This document shows positions 11,566 to 21,227 of a stretch of DNA of 64,000 nt, one piece after another; the first letter of the stretch is position 1, and each line of letters begins with the position of its first letter. The notes beneath the pieces are model-generated. The model was given only the letters and a program-made list of their open reading frames with translations. It was not told the origin of the DNA and did no database searches. The stretch is from Janthinobacterium sp. J1-1 (lineage in GTDB: Bacteria > Pseudomonadota > Gammaproteobacteria > Burkholderiales > Burkholderiaceae_D), in contig NZ_CP132339.1 of NCBI RefSeq assembly GCF_030944405.1, positions 3,100,001-3,164,000 on the forward strand, written 5' to 3'. The position numbers were made by a program, and so were the translations under genes.

Positions 11566-13068
11566 ATGATGCAGTCTACGATTTCTACACTACCTCCTTA
11601 CCTGAGTCTGTCGATCTGGGTGCCGATCATTTGCGGCGTCCTGGTCCTGGCTCTCGGCCGTGACAGCAAAGCGGGTTTTACCCGCTGGCTGTCGCTGGCT
11701 GGCGCGGTGCTCAGCATGCTGTGCACCTTGCCGCTGATCCAGCATTTCGACAATGCCGCGCACGGCATGCAGTTTGTCGAAAAAGCGCCCTGGATTGAAA
11801 CTTTCAATATCTGGTATTCGCTCGGTATCGACGGCCTGTCGCTGTGGTTCGTGCCGCTGACCGCCTTCATCACCGTGATCGTCGTGATCTCGGCCTGGGA
11901 AGTGATCGAGAAGCGCATCGCCCAGTACATGGGTTCGTTCCTGATCCTGTCGGGCCTGATGATCGGCGTGTTCTGCGCGCTGGACGGCTTGCTGTTCTAC
12001 TTCTTCTTTGAAGCAACCCTGATCCCGATGTTCATCATTATCGGTATCTGGGGTGGTTCAAACCGCGTGTACGCCTCGTTCAAGTTCTTCCTGTACACCT
12101 TCTTCGGTTCGCTGCTGACCCTGGTCGCCATCATCTACCTGCGCAATGCCTCGGGCACCTTCGACATCCTGGCCTGGCATCAGTTCAAGCTGACATTGAA
12201 CCAGCAGATCTTCATCTTCCTGGCCTTCCTGATGGCGTTTGCGGTGAAAGTGCCGATGTTCCCGGTCCACACCTGGTTGCCGGACGTCCATGTCGAAGCG
12301 CCTACCGGCGGTTCGGCCGTGCTGGCCGCCATCATGCTGAAACTGGGCGCCTACGGCTTCCTGCGTTTTTCGCTGCCGATCACGCCGGACGCCAGCCACT
12401 ATCTGTCGGGTTTCATGATCGCGCTGTCGCTGATCGCCGTGATCTACATCGGCCTGGTCGCCCTGGTGCAAACCGACATGAAAAAACTGGTCGCCTACTC
12501 GTCGATCGCCCACATGGGTTTCGTCACACTGGGCTTCTTCATGTTCAACGACATCTCGGTGCAGGGCGGTATCGTGCAGATGATTTCGCACGGCTTTATC
12601 TCGGGCGCCATGTTCCTGTGCATCGGCGTGCTGTATGACCGCATGCATACCCGCAACATCGCCGACTACGGCGGCGTCGTGAACCGCATGCCGAAATTTG
12701 CCGCCTTCTTCGTGCTGTTCTCGATGGCCAACTGCGGCTTGCCGGCGACCTCCGGTTTCGTCGGCGAGTTCATGGTCATCCTGGGCGCGGTCCAGTTCAA
12801 CTTCTGGATCGGCTTGCTGGCTGCGACGGCGCTGATCTGGGGCGCGGCATACTCGCTGTGGATGGCCAAGCGCGTGGTGTTCGGCAAGATCAAGAACAAG
12901 CATGTGGCCGAACTGACCGACGTCAACAAGCGTGAATTCTTCATGCTTGCCGTGCTGGCCATCGCCGTGCTCGTGATGGGTCTGTACCCAGCGCCGTTCA
13001 CCGACACGATGCAGACCTCGGTGACCGATCTGCTCGCCCATGTCAAAGTCGGCAAGCTGCTGCCTTAA
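11566..13068 (+). CDS. nuoM: NADH-quinone oxidoreductase subunit M
   Basis: 500-residue antiporter-like proton-pumping subunit between NuoL and NuoN, with about 14 helices. FEATLIPMFIIIGIWGG carries the conserved TM5 glutamate. VKVPMFPVHTWLPDVHVEAPTGGSAVLA is the TM7-8 signature. ATG codons at 11566 and 11569 are adjacent; either could initiate. It starts 29 nt after nuoL. Confidence 0.97.
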   Translation: MMQSTISTLPPYLSLSIWVPIICGVLVLALGRDSKAGFTRWLSLAGAVLSMLCTLPLIQHFDNAAHGMQFVEKAPWIETFNIWYSLGIDGLSLWFVPLTAFITVIVVISAWEVIEKRIAQYMGSFLILSGLMIGVFCALDGLLFYFFFEATLIPMFIIIGIWGGSNRVYASFKFFLYTFFGSLLTLVAIIYLRNASGTFDILAWHQFKLTLNQQIFIFLAFLMAFAVKVPMFPVHTWLPDVHVEAPTGGSAVLAAIMLKLGAYGFLRFSLPITPDASHYLSGFMIALSLIAVIYIGLVALVQTDMKKLVAYSSIAHMGFVTLGFFMFNDISVQGGIVQMISHGFISGAMFLCIGVLYDRMHTRNIADYGGVVNRMPKFAAFFVLFSMANCGLPATSGFVGEFMVILGAVQFNFWIGLLAATALIWGAAYSLWMAKRVVFGKIKNKHVAELTDVNKREFFMLAVLAIAVLVMGLYPAPFTDTMQTSVTDLLAHVKVGKLLP

Positions 13069-13084
13069 TTAGAAGATCCATAAC

Positions 13085-14587
13085 ATGACTAATGCACCTA
13101 ACCTGGTACCGCTGTACGCGGAAATCTTTCTGCTGATTGCCACGTCGGCGATCCTGCTGATCGATATGTTCTTGCCTGCGGCGAAGCGTTCGATCACCTA
13201 TGCGCTGTCGCTGCTGACCCTGGCCGGCTGCGCCTTGCTGACCGTGGGCGACTTCAACGCCGGCACCACCGTCTACACGTTCCACAATATGTTCGTGTCG
13301 GACCCGATGTCGCAGTTGCTGAAACTGTTCTCGTATGGCGCCGTCGCCATGACCCTGATCTACTCGCGCAGCTATGCCACCGACCGCACCATGCTGTCGG
13401 GTAACCTGGGCGGCGAGTTCTACGTGCTGGCCCTGTTCGCACTGCTGGGCCAGATGATCATGATCTCGGCCAACAGCTTCCTGATCATCTACCTGGGTCT
13501 GGAACTGATGTCGCTGTCGCTGTACGCACTGATCGCCTTGCGCCGTGATAACGCCAAGGCCACCGAAGCGGCCATGAAATACTTCATCCTGGGCGCGCTG
13601 GCCTCCGGCTTCATGTTGTACGGCATCTCGATGCTGTACGGCGCGACCGGCACGCTGGACCTGGGCGCCGTGCGCGCCGCGCTGGAAGCGCGCACCGCCA
13701 ATGAAACCATCATGGTCTTCGGCCTGGTGTTCCTGGTTGCCGGCCTGGCCTTCAAACTGGGTGTCGTGCCATTCCACATGTGGGTACCGGACGTCTATCA
13801 GGGTTCGCCAACGGCCGTGACCCTGCTGCTGGGCGCGGCGCCAAAACTGGCCGCGTTCGCCATCTGCCTGCGCTTGCTGGCCGAAGGCCTGCTGCCGATG
13901 GCACGCGACTGGCAACAGATGCTGATGATCCTGGCCGTGATGTCGCTGGCGATCGGCAACTTCACCGCCATCGCCCAGACCAACCTGAAGCGCATGCTGG
14001 CGTACTCGACGATCGCACAGATGGGCTTCGTGCTGCTGGGCCTGCTGTCGGGCACGGTTGCCGGTCCGGAGAACACCCTGAACGCCGCCGGTGCGGCCAC
14101 CGCCTATGGCGCGGCCATGTACTACGTGGTGACCTATGTGTTCACCACCCTGGGTACCTTCGGCGTGATCATGCTGCTGGCCCGCAACGGTTTCGAAGCG
14201 GAAGAACTGGCCGACTTCAAGGGCCTGGGCAAACGCAGCCCAATCTTCGCACTGGTGATGACCGCCTTCATGTTCTCGCTGGCCGGCGTGCCGCCACTGG
14301 TCGGTTTCATGGCCAAGTACTCGGTGCTGGCCGCCGTGCTGGGCACGGGCCAGATCTGGCTGACCATCGTTGCCGTGCTGTTCTCGCTGGTCGGTGCCTT
14401 CTACTACCTGCGCGTGGTGAAAATGATGTGGTTCGACGAGCCGATCGACACCAACGCCCTGGTGGTGCATGGCGACATGCGCCTGGTGCTGGCCGCTAAT
14501 GGCGCGCTGGTGCTGATCATGGGCGTGCTGCCAAACAGCATCCTGGTCGCTTGCGCGACGGCGATCAGCAAAACGCTGGCGTCGTAA
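13085..14587 (+). CDS. nuoN: NADH-quinone oxidoreductase subunit N
   Basis: 500-residue antiporter-like subunit next to NuoK and NuoM, of the usual length for this class. [17 protein letters not shown] carries the TM5 glutamate. [32 protein letters not shown] is the TM7-8 signature. Last recognised complex I subunit; a DUF2818 gene begins 1 nt after its stop. Confidence 0.97.
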   Translation: MTNAPNLVPLYAEIFLLIATSAILLIDMFLPAAKRSITYALSLLTLAGCALLTVGDFNAGTTVYTFHNMFVSDPMSQLLKLFSYGAVAMTLIYSRSYATDRTMLSGNLGGEFYVLALFALLGQMIMISANSFLIIYLGLELMSLSLYALIALRRDNAKATEAAMKYFILGALASGFMLYGISMLYGATGTLDLGAVRAALEARTANETIMVFGLVFLVAGLAFKLGVVPFHMWVPDVYQGSPTAVTLLLGAAPKLAAFAICLRLLAEGLLPMARDWQQMLMILAVMSLAIGNFTAIAQTNLKRMLAYSTIAQMGFVLLGLLSGTVAGPENTLNAAGAATAYGAAMYYVVTYVFTTLGTFGVIMLLARNGFEAEELADFKGLGKRSPIFALVMTAFMFSLAGVPPLVGFMAKYSVLAAVLGTGQIWLTIVAVLFSLVGAFYYLRVVKMMWFDEPIDTNALVVHGDMRLVLAANGALVLIMGVLPNSILVACATAISKTLAS

Positions 14588-14588
14588 G

Positions 14589-14915
14589 ATGGACGCCACG
14601 GTATCGAGCTGGCTGGTGATCGCCATGGGTATCCTGGCGGCCAACCTGCCGTTCTTCAACGACAAGCTGTTTGCCGCCGTGCCCTTGAAGCACGCGGCGC
14701 CAGCCGATGGCAAAAGCTGGCGCAAGCCGCTGGCGCTGCGCCTGCTGGAGATGGTGGTGTTGTACTTCATCGTCGGCAGCGTGGCCTTCATGCTCGAAGC
14801 GCGCCTGGGTAATGCGTTCCCGCAAACCTGGGAGTTTTATGCCATCACCGGCTGCCTGTTCCTGGTGCTGGCCTTCCCCGGCTTCGTGGCGCGCTACCTG
14901 CGCAAACGCCGCTAG
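14589..14915 (+). CDS. DUF2818 family small membrane protein
   Basis: 108 residues with about three hydrophobic helices, at roughly 6-24, 50-68 and 82-102, ending in the basic tail ARYLRKRR. It matches my recollection of DUF2818, a family seen directly behind nuoN in betaproteobacteria. It begins 1 nt after the nuoN stop and sits before the operon terminator, so it is co-transcribed with complex I. Its function is unknown; an accessory or assembly role for the membrane arm is inference from context only. Confidence 0.85.
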   Translation: MDATVSSWLVIAMGILAANLPFFNDKLFAAVPLKHAAPADGKSWRKPLALRLLEMVVLYFIVGSVAFMLEARLGNAFPQTWEFYAITGCLFLVLAFPGFVARYLRKRR

Positions 14916-14931
14916 CAACACACTCCGAAAG

Positions 14932-14954
14932 CGGCGCCTCTGGCGCCGTTTTTT
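14932..14954 (+). terminator. Rho-independent terminator of the nuo operon
   Basis: A 7-bp perfect stem CGGCGCC/GGCGCCG with a 3-nt loop is followed by a T6 tract. It lies 16 nt after the DUF2818 stop. Confidence 0.9.
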
Positions 14955-14972
14955 ATTGAATAAAAGGACATC

Positions 14973-15530
14973 ATGGACCAGCATCTGACTGAAACAAAAG
15001 TGGACGGCGAGACCGTTTTTACGGGCGGCTTTTTGCAGGTGCAGCGCGACCGCGTCAGCCTGCCTGACGGCAAGATCGCCGACCGCGAATATATCCTGCA
15101 CCCGGGCGCCGTGGTGATCCTGCCGCTGCTGGACGACGGCACGGTGCTGATGGAGCGCCAGTTCCGCTACCCGCTGAACCAGGTGTTTATCGAATTCCCA
15201 GCCGGTAAGATCGATGCGGGCGAAGCGCACCTGGCCTGCGCCCGGCGCGAACTGCTGGAAGAGACCGGCTATACGGCCAGCGACTGGCAATTCGTCACGA
15301 CCATTCATAACGCCATCGCCTATTCGGACGAGCACCTGGAACTGTTCCTGGCGCGCGGCCTGGTGGCCGGCGAGCGCCAGCTCGACGAAGGTGAATTCCT
15401 GGAAACGTTTACGGCCACCGTGCCGCAATTGCTGGACTGGGTGCGCGACGGCACGATTACCGACGTGAAAACCGTGATCGGCATCTTCTGGCTCGATAAA
15501 ATCACCAGCGGCGCCTGGCAGCCGGCCTGA
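14973..15530 (+). CDS. NUDIX hydrolase, ADP-ribose pyrophosphatase type
   Basis: 185 residues. The full NUDIX box GX5EX7REUXEEXGU is present at about residues 77-99 (GKIDAGEAHLACARRELLEETGY), giving the metal-binding glutamates. The upstream PGAVVILPLLDDG and RQFRYPLNQVFIEFPAGKID are typical of NudF/ADPRase-like enzymes, which split ADP-ribose to AMP and ribose 5-phosphate. The exact substrate cannot be read from the sequence. A ribosome site (AAAGGA) precedes it just after the nuo terminator. The next gene follows by 8 nt. Confidence 0.9.
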   Translation: MDQHLTETKVDGETVFTGGFLQVQRDRVSLPDGKIADREYILHPGAVVILPLLDDGTVLMERQFRYPLNQVFIEFPAGKIDAGEAHLACARRELLEETGYTASDWQFVTTIHNAIAYSDEHLELFLARGLVAGERQLDEGEFLETFTATVPQLLDWVRDGTITDVKTVIGIFWLDKITSGAWQPA

Positions 15531-15538
15531 GGTCAGGC

Positions 15539-16246
15539 ATGCGCGGCGCCGTCTTCCTGAGCCTGGCCCTGGCTTCCGGCAGCGTGCTGGCGCAGGCGCC
15601 GGCGCCGGCGCGCACGCCATTCCAGGTGCGCTGCGAAGACACCATCAGCAAGACCGTGTCCGTGCTGACGGCGCAGCAGAATGGTTATTCCATCGACACC
15701 CATCTGCCGTACCGGGCGCTGACCGCCATGAAGGGCGTGGCGCGCAGCAATGCCTTCGTGCTGGGCCTGACCAAGACCGATTCGCAGGTGAAAATCGCGC
15801 TGGCCGGCCCCATGCTGTTCGATCCCGCCAGCGGCTACGAATGCGTGGCGCCGCAGATCGGCGTCAGCCTGACGTATGCCCCCGTGATCATCTATATCGG
15901 CCGCGAATTTCCGCCCGGTACCTGCGCGTATGATGAGATACTCAAGCACGAGCTGCGGCACATGAAAACCTATATGGACCATCTGCCGCGCGTGGAAAAG
16001 ACCGTGCGCGCCGCGCTGGCCAGGCGGTTCGAGGCGCGGCCCCTGTATGCGCCGCGCGGCACCGCCAAGGCGGCGCTGGCGCGCGAGATCGACACGGGCT
16101 GGCTGCCGTATATCAAGGCGGAAATGCGCAAGGTGGAAACCCTGCAGGCGGCCATCGATTCGCCGCAGGAATATGCGCGCCTCGGCAAGGCCTGCAATGG
16201 CGAAATCCAGACCATATTGGCCGGCAAGGCGCCGGCCCGCAAGTAA
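15539..16246 (+). CDS. Exported protein with HExxH motif, function unknown
   Basis: 235 residues. An N-terminal hydrophobic segment ending in VLAQA (about residue 19-20) looks like a Sec signal peptide, so the product is probably periplasmic or secreted. The sequence H137-E-L-R-H141, in a segment reading YDEILKHELRHMKTY, is an HExxH zinc-peptidase-type motif. The third metal ligand is not obvious. C32, C101, C114 and C200 could form disulfides. It lies between the NUDIX gene and ispD, 8 and 11 nt away. I do not recognise the family with certainty; metalloprotease activity is an inference. Confidence 0.75.
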   Translation: MRGAVFLSLALASGSVLAQAPAPARTPFQVRCEDTISKTVSVLTAQQNGYSIDTHLPYRALTAMKGVARSNAFVLGLTKTDSQVKIALAGPMLFDPASGYECVAPQIGVSLTYAPVIIYIGREFPPGTCAYDEILKHELRHMKTYMDHLPRVEKTVRAALARRFEARPLYAPRGTAKAALAREIDTGWLPYIKAEMRKVETLQAAIDSPQEYARLGKACNGEIQTILAGKAPARK

Positions 16247-16257
16247 AGAAGGCAGCA

Positions 16258-16959
16258 ATGACAGAGCAACTCAATACCACCCGCCATATCGCGCTGATCC
16301 CCGCCGCCGGCGTGGGCGCGCGCATGGAAGCAAACAGCCCCAAGCAATACCTGAACATCGCCGGCAAGCCCATGCTGCGCCACGCGCTCGACGCCTTTTT
16401 GGCCAGTCCGCTGATCGCCCACACCTATGTGGTGGTCAGTGCCGACGACGGCTGGATCGACGAAGTGATTCCCGAACACGGCGTGACGGTATTGCGCTGC
16501 GGCGGCGCTACCCGCATGGACAGCATACTGAACGGCCTGCACGCCCTGCAAGACGTGCTGCAGGGCATTGATCAGATACTGGTGCACGACGCGGCCCGGC
16601 CCGGCCTGACGCCAGCGCTGATCGCAAAGCTGATCGATGAAGTGGGCGATCATCCGGCCGGCGGCTTGCTGGCCTTGCCGGTGGTCGACACCGTCAAGCG
16701 TGCAGGGCAGGGCGGTGTCGTGGCCGCGACCGTGCCGCGCGACGGCCTGTGGCTGGCGCAGACGCCGCAGATGTTTTCCTATGCGCTGCTGCACCGCGCG
16801 CTGTCGGAAGCACCCGACCCGCAAGCAATTACCGACGACGCTTCCGCCGTCGAAGCGCTGGGCCTGTCGCCGAAACTGGTCGAAGGCCATCCGCGCAACC
16901 TGAAAGTGACCCTGCCGCGCGATATACAGACGGCCGAGATGTATCTCGCCTATCCTTGA
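16258..16959 (+). CDS. ispD: 2-C-methyl-D-erythritol 4-phosphate cytidylyltransferase
   Basis: 233 residues; third step of the MEP pathway, joining CTP and MEP to give CDP-ME. The nucleotidyltransferase start [19 protein letters not shown] contains the glycine-rich loop and the conserved SPKQY lysine. [11 protein letters not shown] and the late [16 protein letters not shown] are family landmarks. It sits 11 nt behind the preceding gene and 20 nt before ispF, the usual ispD-ispF pairing. Confidence 0.97.
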   Translation: MTEQLNTTRHIALIPAAGVGARMEANSPKQYLNIAGKPMLRHALDAFLASPLIAHTYVVVSADDGWIDEVIPEHGVTVLRCGGATRMDSILNGLHALQDVLQGIDQILVHDAARPGLTPALIAKLIDEVGDHPAGGLLALPVVDTVKRAGQGGVVAATVPRDGLWLAQTPQMFSYALLHRALSEAPDPQAITDDASAVEALGLSPKLVEGHPRNLKVTLPRDIQTAEMYLAYP

Positions 16960-16979
16960 ACCCCGAACAGAAAGACCGC

Positions 16980-17483
16980 ATGACGACCACCACCACTCCC
17001 GTTTTACCGTTCCGCATCGGCCAGGGCTATGACTGCCACGCGCTGGTGGAAAACCGCGACCTGATCATCGGCGGCGTGAATATCCCGCACCACCTGGGCC
17101 TGCTGGGTCACTCCGACGCCGACGTGCTGCTGCACGCGATCACCGACGCCATTTTTGGTGCGGCGGCCCTGGGCGATATCGGCCGCCATTTCCCCGACAC
17201 CGACGCGCAATTCAAGGGCGCCGACTCGCGCACCCTGCTGCGCGAAGCCGCCGCGCGCGTGCGTGCCGCCGGCTATGTGATCGGCAATATCGACGCCACC
17301 ATCATCGCCCAGCGCCCGAAAATGGCGCCCCATATCGGCGCCATGTGCGCCAACGTGGCCGAGGATTTGGGCGTGACGGTGGGCCAGGTCAATATCAAGG
17401 CCAAGACCAATGAAAAGCTGGGCTACCTGGGGCGCGAGGAGGGGATTGCGGCGGAGGCGGTGGCGTTGTTGCTGCGGGCATGA
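16980..17483 (+). CDS. ispF: 2-C-methyl-D-erythritol 2,4-cyclodiphosphate synthase
   Basis: 167 residues; makes the cyclic diphosphate MEcPP in the MEP pathway as a homotrimeric zinc enzyme. The metal site GQGYDCHAL supplies the Asp and His ligands. [36 protein letters not shown] and [27 protein letters not shown] complete the signature. The frame is open upstream, but family similarity begins after the ATG at 16980. That start also places it just behind the ispD stop. Confidence 0.97.
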   Translation: MTTTTTPVLPFRIGQGYDCHALVENRDLIIGGVNIPHHLGLLGHSDADVLLHAITDAIFGAAALGDIGRHFPDTDAQFKGADSRTLLREAAARVRAAGYVIGNIDATIIAQRPKMAPHIGAMCANVAEDLGVTVGQVNIKAKTNEKLGYLGREEGIAAEAVALLLRA

Positions 17484-17489
17484 GGTATT

Positions 17490-17508
17490 AATGGAAAAAC
17501 CATTTTTT
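17490..17508 (+). terminator. Weak terminator after ispF
   Basis: AATGG and CCATT arms around a five-A loop are followed by T4. The stem is only 5 bp, so termination may be partial. It marks the change from GC-rich housekeeping DNA to the AT-rich leader of the fic gene. Confidence 0.5.
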
Positions 17509-17535
17509 AAGCGTTTTTTTAATGCTGTATGCATT

Positions 17536-17541
17536 TATAAT
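17536..17541 (+). promoter_or_regulatory. Candidate -10 element of the fic gene
   Basis: A perfect TATAAT sits 26 nt before the fic start, inside an 80-nt AT-rich stretch. No good TTGACA-like box is seen 16-18 nt upstream; the region there is a T-run. Confidence 0.5.
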
Positions 17542-17566
17542 TAAAAAAAACGAGTTTTAATCAAAA

Positions 17567-19114
17567 ATGAGTAATTTTCTTGGTTATAAATGGCTGGCTG
17601 AGCACCTTGACATTGTTGCGGTGCAGCCATTTGCCGTCGAAAGTCAACTGGGACGCAGTCGTCGTACGCATGTCGCAGAAGAATTGCGTCAGGAAACCTA
17701 TCCTGCCAGTGCGCAGCTGCAACCCACCATTGCCGCCCATCTTACTTTCGCCTTCAAGCACGAAATAGTCAACCTTGAATTCCTGTTCCGACTTTTCAAG
17801 CGCGTAGACGCCGCCGTCTTCGAGCAGTGGATACGTAATGAGCCCACCGGCGGCTATGCGCGGCGGACCGGGTTTTTCTATGAATGGATGACAGGCCTGA
17901 AGCTCGACGTGCCGGATACGCCTGCCGGAAACTATGTCGATGCGCTCGATCCCGATACCTATCTTGTCGCGACGCGCGCGCTGAATGTGCCTAGGTGGCG
18001 AATACGCGATAACCTGCCGGGAACCCCACAATTTTGCCCGATTGTCATCCGTACCGGGGCTATCAGGCGCATGGAATCCTACGATTGCCCCGCTGCCTTG
18101 CATGCACTGGAGGTCGAGTTTGGTTCGGACATCCTGCTGCGCAGCGCTGTATGGCTGACCATCAAAGAGTCGCGGGCTTCCTTCCTGATCGAGCACGAAG
18201 AACGCAAAGTAGAGCGTGTGCAGCGATTTGCTGCCGTGATGGAAAGCCGCTGCGGCAAAGATCCGCAGCCGCTTTCTGTTGAAACGCTCAGTTCTTTGCA
18301 AGCGGAGATTCTGGGAGCCGCCACGCGCTATGGCATCCGGCAGTCGCCGGTCTTCGTCGGGCATAGCGTCAACTACCTCGACAAGGTTGATTACATTGCG
18401 CCGCATTGGGAGCAAACACAGCCTTTGTTGCAGGGTTTGCAGGATACACTTGTTAAAACGCAGACCGCGTCACCGCTTATCCGAGCAGCCATCGCCTCGT
18501 TTGGCTTCGTGTTCATTCATCCGATGAGCGATGGAAATGGGCGTATTTCAAGATTTCTGGTCAATGACATCTTGCGTCGCGACGGCGCCGTAACAGAGCC
18601 TTTCATCTTGCCGATATCGGCGACGATCACCAATAGTACTGCTGAGCGTGCTGGCTATGACAGAGCCCTTGAGCGCTTCTCCCGCCCACTCATGCGGCAC
18701 TATGCTGACAAGTACCGTTTTGGCGCAATGACAAGCCATGCGGATGGTGTAGAAAGCACGCTGCATTTCGATGCTTATGACGATGCTGAGCCGGTGTGGC
18801 GGTTTCCTGATTTGACTGGTCAAGCCGAATACCTGGGACACGTGATCCAGGCGACTATCGAACTGGAAATGACGCGTGAGGCGATATTTCTTCGTGACAT
18901 AGAGCGCGCACGGGCCGATGTAAAAGAGTATCTGGAAGGCCCGAATACGGACATTGATCACATTATCCGTTCGGTACGCGAAAATCGGTGGAGTGTTTCC
19001 AATAAACTGAAAAAGACTTTTCCTCAACTGCAAGATGGGGAACTGGCCGAGTCTATCGTCAGTGCGATTCGCAATGTATTCGATCCGCAACACGGTCCTG
19101 CAACGGACGACTAG
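17567..19114 (+). CDS. Fic-domain protein (predicted AMPylase/nucleotidyl transferase)
   Basis: 515 residues. The Fic catalytic signature is intact from H318 (HPMSDGNGRISRFL; consensus HPFxxGNGRxxR), so transfer of AMP or another nucleotide onto a target hydroxyl is plausible. Upstream, residues 205-210 read SFLIEH, close to the inhibitory helix (S/T)xxxE(G/N) of class II Fic proteins. The E209 position is kept but the final G/N is His. The C-terminal 50 residues are charged and helical and could be a DNA-binding or wing region. GC and codon use are visibly lower than in the neighbours, it stands alone, and it is convergent with the sensor kinase 31 nt away. Acquisition by transfer is likely. 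The target is unknown. Confidence 0.9.
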   Translation: MSNFLGYKWLAEHLDIVAVQPFAVESQLGRSRRTHVAEELRQETYPASAQLQPTIAAHLTFAFKHEIVNLEFLFRLFKRVDAAVFEQWIRNEPTGGYARRTGFFYEWMTGLKLDVPDTPAGNYVDALDPDTYLVATRALNVPRWRIRDNLPGTPQFCPIVIRTGAIRRMESYDCPAALHALEVEFGSDILLRSAVWLTIKESRASFLIEHEERKVERVQRFAAVMESRCGKDPQPLSVETLSSLQAEILGAATRYGIRQSPVFVGHSVNYLDKVDYIAPHWEQTQPLLQGLQDTLVKTQTASPLIRAAIASFGFVFIHPMSDGNGRISRFLVNDILRRDGAVTEPFILPISATITNSTAERAGYDRALERFSRPLMRHYADKYRFGAMTSHADGVESTLHFDAYDDAEPVWRFPDLTGQAEYLGHVIQATIELEMTREAIFLRDIERARADVKEYLEGPNTDIDHIIRSVRENRWSVSNKLKKTFPQLQDGELAESIVSAIRNVFDPQHGPATDD

Positions 19115-19145
19115 CCTTGCGAAATGGCTAGCAGCTTGAACTGGC

Positions 19146-20537
19146 TCAAATTGCCGACCTTGGCACCGCCAAACACAACACCACCCGCAATCCAGGATCA
19201 TTGTCTTCCAGTCGCAGAATGCCGCCATGCAGGCGCGCCACGGCGCATACCAGCGCCAGCCCCAGCCCGACGCCTGGCGTGCCGCGACTGGTGTCGCTGC
19301 GATAAAAACGCTCGACCACGCGCGCGCGTTCGCTTTCCGGCACGCCGGGGCCGTTGTCGGCCACCGTCAGTTCGATATCGAGCTCGCCGCAGCGGCGCGC
19401 GCCGATCGCGATATGGCCGTGGGCCGGTGCACATTTCAAGGCGTTTTCCACCAGGTTGCCCAGCGCTTGCGCCAGCAGCAGCGGGTCGCCCACGGTTTGC
19501 AGCATGCCCTGTGGCAGGAAAGTCAGGCTGACGTCGTTCAGTTCCGCCACCGGCAAGTAAAACTCCGTCACTTCCGCCGCCAGCTTCGCCAGGTCGACCG
19601 GCACGAAGCCGCCGCGGCGCGTGCCGCTGTCGATTTCGGCCAGGCGCAGCAGGGCGTTGAAAATCGCCATCACGCGGTCGACGTCGTTGATGGCGGCGTC
19701 GATCTCGGCATAGGTGTCGGCTTCCGGCGGGCGCGTGACGGACAATTCCTCGAGCCGGGCGCGCAGTTCCGACAGCGGCGTGCGCAGGTCGTGGGCGATG
19801 GCGTTCGACACGTCCTGCACGCTGTGCACCAGGTGCTCGATCTGGTCCAGCATGCCGTTCACGGTGTGGGTCAGCCTTTCCAGTTCGTCGCCCTGGTGCG
19901 GTGTCGGCAGGCGCTGCGTGAGCTTGCCGGCAATAATGGCGGCGGTGGTCTGGCTGATGCTGTCGACCTTGCGCAGCAGCACGCGGCGGATCAGCAGGGC
20001 GCCCAGCACCGCCACCAGCAGCACGGCGCAAGCGCAGCCGAGCAGGCCGCGCACGAACAGTTTTTCCAGTTTTTCAAAGCGATTCAGGTTGCTGGCCAGC
20101 AGCAGCCGGTAGCCGCCCGGCAGCACCGTGTGGGTCAGCTCGACCCGGCGTTCGATGCCATCGACCAGCAAGGTCGCCGAGCAGGGGCTGGTATGGCTGG
20201 GGGCGCCGGTTGGCCAGGCGTCAAGGTTGCCGGCCAGCTTGACGCCGTTCGGCGCCATGAACAGCATGAGCCGGCCCACGCCCTGGTAGGTGCCGCTGGT
20301 CTGCGCCTCGATCGCCACCGACAGCGCGCCCGGGCCATTGCTGGCAAACAGTTTCGACAGGCGTTCGGTATCGGTTTGCAACAATTCCGTGCGCACCTCT
20401 TCCACATTGGTTTTCCAGGTGTACCACAGCGGGCCGGCGAACATCGCCAGCACCAGCAGGCTGACGGCCACGTAGCCGGTGGCGATGGTGCGCGCCGAAA
20501 AGGCGGGCACGCGCAGCAGGGAAAACCGCTCAGGCAT
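19146..20537 (-). CDS. Sensor histidine kinase of the RND-associated two-component system
   Basis: 463 residues. Order: N-terminal membrane helix (about 18-38), a periplasmic sensing region of about 120 residues, a second helix (about 165-187), HAMP, a dimerisation/phosphoacceptor domain with H249 in NAIAHDLRTPLSELR, then an HATPase domain (NLVENALKCAP; VADNGPGVPE; GVGLGLALV). It resembles the QseC/CusS class. Its start overlaps the response regulator stop by 8 nt. It is the last gene of a five-gene operon with an RND pump, so it probably senses a pump substrate or envelope stress. The ligand is not evident. Confidence 0.93.
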   Translation of the reverse strand: MPERFSLLRVPAFSARTIATGYVAVSLLVLAMFAGPLWYTWKTNVEEVRTELLQTDTERLSKLFASNGPGALSVAIEAQTSGTYQGVGRLMLFMAPNGVKLAGNLDAWPTGAPSHTSPCSATLLVDGIERRVELTHTVLPGGYRLLLASNLNRFEKLEKLFVRGLLGCACAVLLVAVLGALLIRRVLLRKVDSISQTTAAIIAGKLTQRLPTPHQGDELERLTHTVNGMLDQIEHLVHSVQDVSNAIAHDLRTPLSELRARLEELSVTRPPEADTYAEIDAAINDVDRVMAIFNALLRLAEIDSGTRRGGFVPVDLAKLAAEVTEFYLPVAELNDVSLTFLPQGMLQTVGDPLLLAQALGNLVENALKCAPAHGHIAIGARRCGELDIELTVADNGPGVPESERARVVERFYRSDTSRGTPGVGLGLALVCAVARLHGGILRLEDNDPGLRVVLCLAVPRSAI

Positions 20538-21210
20538 GGTCGCTCAGCATGTAGCCGGCGCTGCGCACCGTGCGCAGCAACTGGGTAGGAAAACCAGCGT
20601 CGATCTTCTGGCGCAGCTTGCTGATATGCACGTCGATCACATTGGTCTGCGGATCGAAATGGTAGTCCCACACGTTTTCCAGCAACATGGTGCGCGTGAC
20701 GATCTGGTTGGCATGGCGCAGCAGATATTCCAGCAGCTTGAATTCGCGCGGCTGCAAGGTCAGCTGCTTGCCGTCGCGCATCACCTTGTGGGTCAGCAGG
20801 TCGATCGACAGGCCGCCCAGCGCCAGGCTGGTCTCCACGCTTTTTTCCTGCGAGCGGCGCAGCAGGGCATCCAATCTCGCCAGCAACTCGCCAAACGCGA
20901 ACGGCTTGATCAGGTAATCGTCGCCGCCGCTTTTCAGGCCACGGATGCGCTCGTCGACGCCATCGAGGGCGCTCAAAATCAGGATCGGCACCCGGTTGCC
21001 GCTCTTGCGCAAGGTTTCGACGATGGCCAGGCCATCGATGCCGCCCGGCAGCATGCGGTCCATGATGATGGCGTCATAGGTGGCGCTGACGGCGTGGTAC
21101 ATGCCGTCGCGGCCGTTGTCGGCATGGTCGACCGTGTGTCCGGCCTCGCCCAGTCCCTTGATGACGAAGCGCGATACGCGCTCGTTGTCTTCCACTAATA
21201 ATAATTTCAC
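20530..21210 (-). CDS. OmpR/PhoB-family response regulator
   Basis: 226 residues. The receiver domain has the acidic pocket E7/D8, phosphoacceptor D51 (IIMDRMLPGG) and the conserved lysine in DDYLIKPF. The C-terminal winged helix is complete (REFKLLEYLLRHANQIVTR...VIDVHISKLRQKID...VRSAGYML). It lies 17 nt behind the outer-membrane factor gene and overlaps the kinase gene. It most likely controls its own operon from the 26955-27122 intergenic region, where a palindrome is found. Confidence 0.95.
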   Translation of the reverse strand: MKLLLVEDNERVSRFVIKGLGEAGHTVDHADNGRDGMYHAVSATYDAIIMDRMLPGGIDGLAIVETLRKSGNRVPILILSALDGVDERIRGLKSGGDDYLIKPFAFGELLARLDALLRRSQEKSVETSLALGGLSIDLLTHKVMRDGKQLTLQPREFKLLEYLLRHANQIVTRTMLLENVWDYHFDPQTNVIDVHISKLRQKIDAGFPTQLLRTVRSAGYMLSDHA

Positions 21211-21227
21211 TGCCAGCCTCGTCTCGA

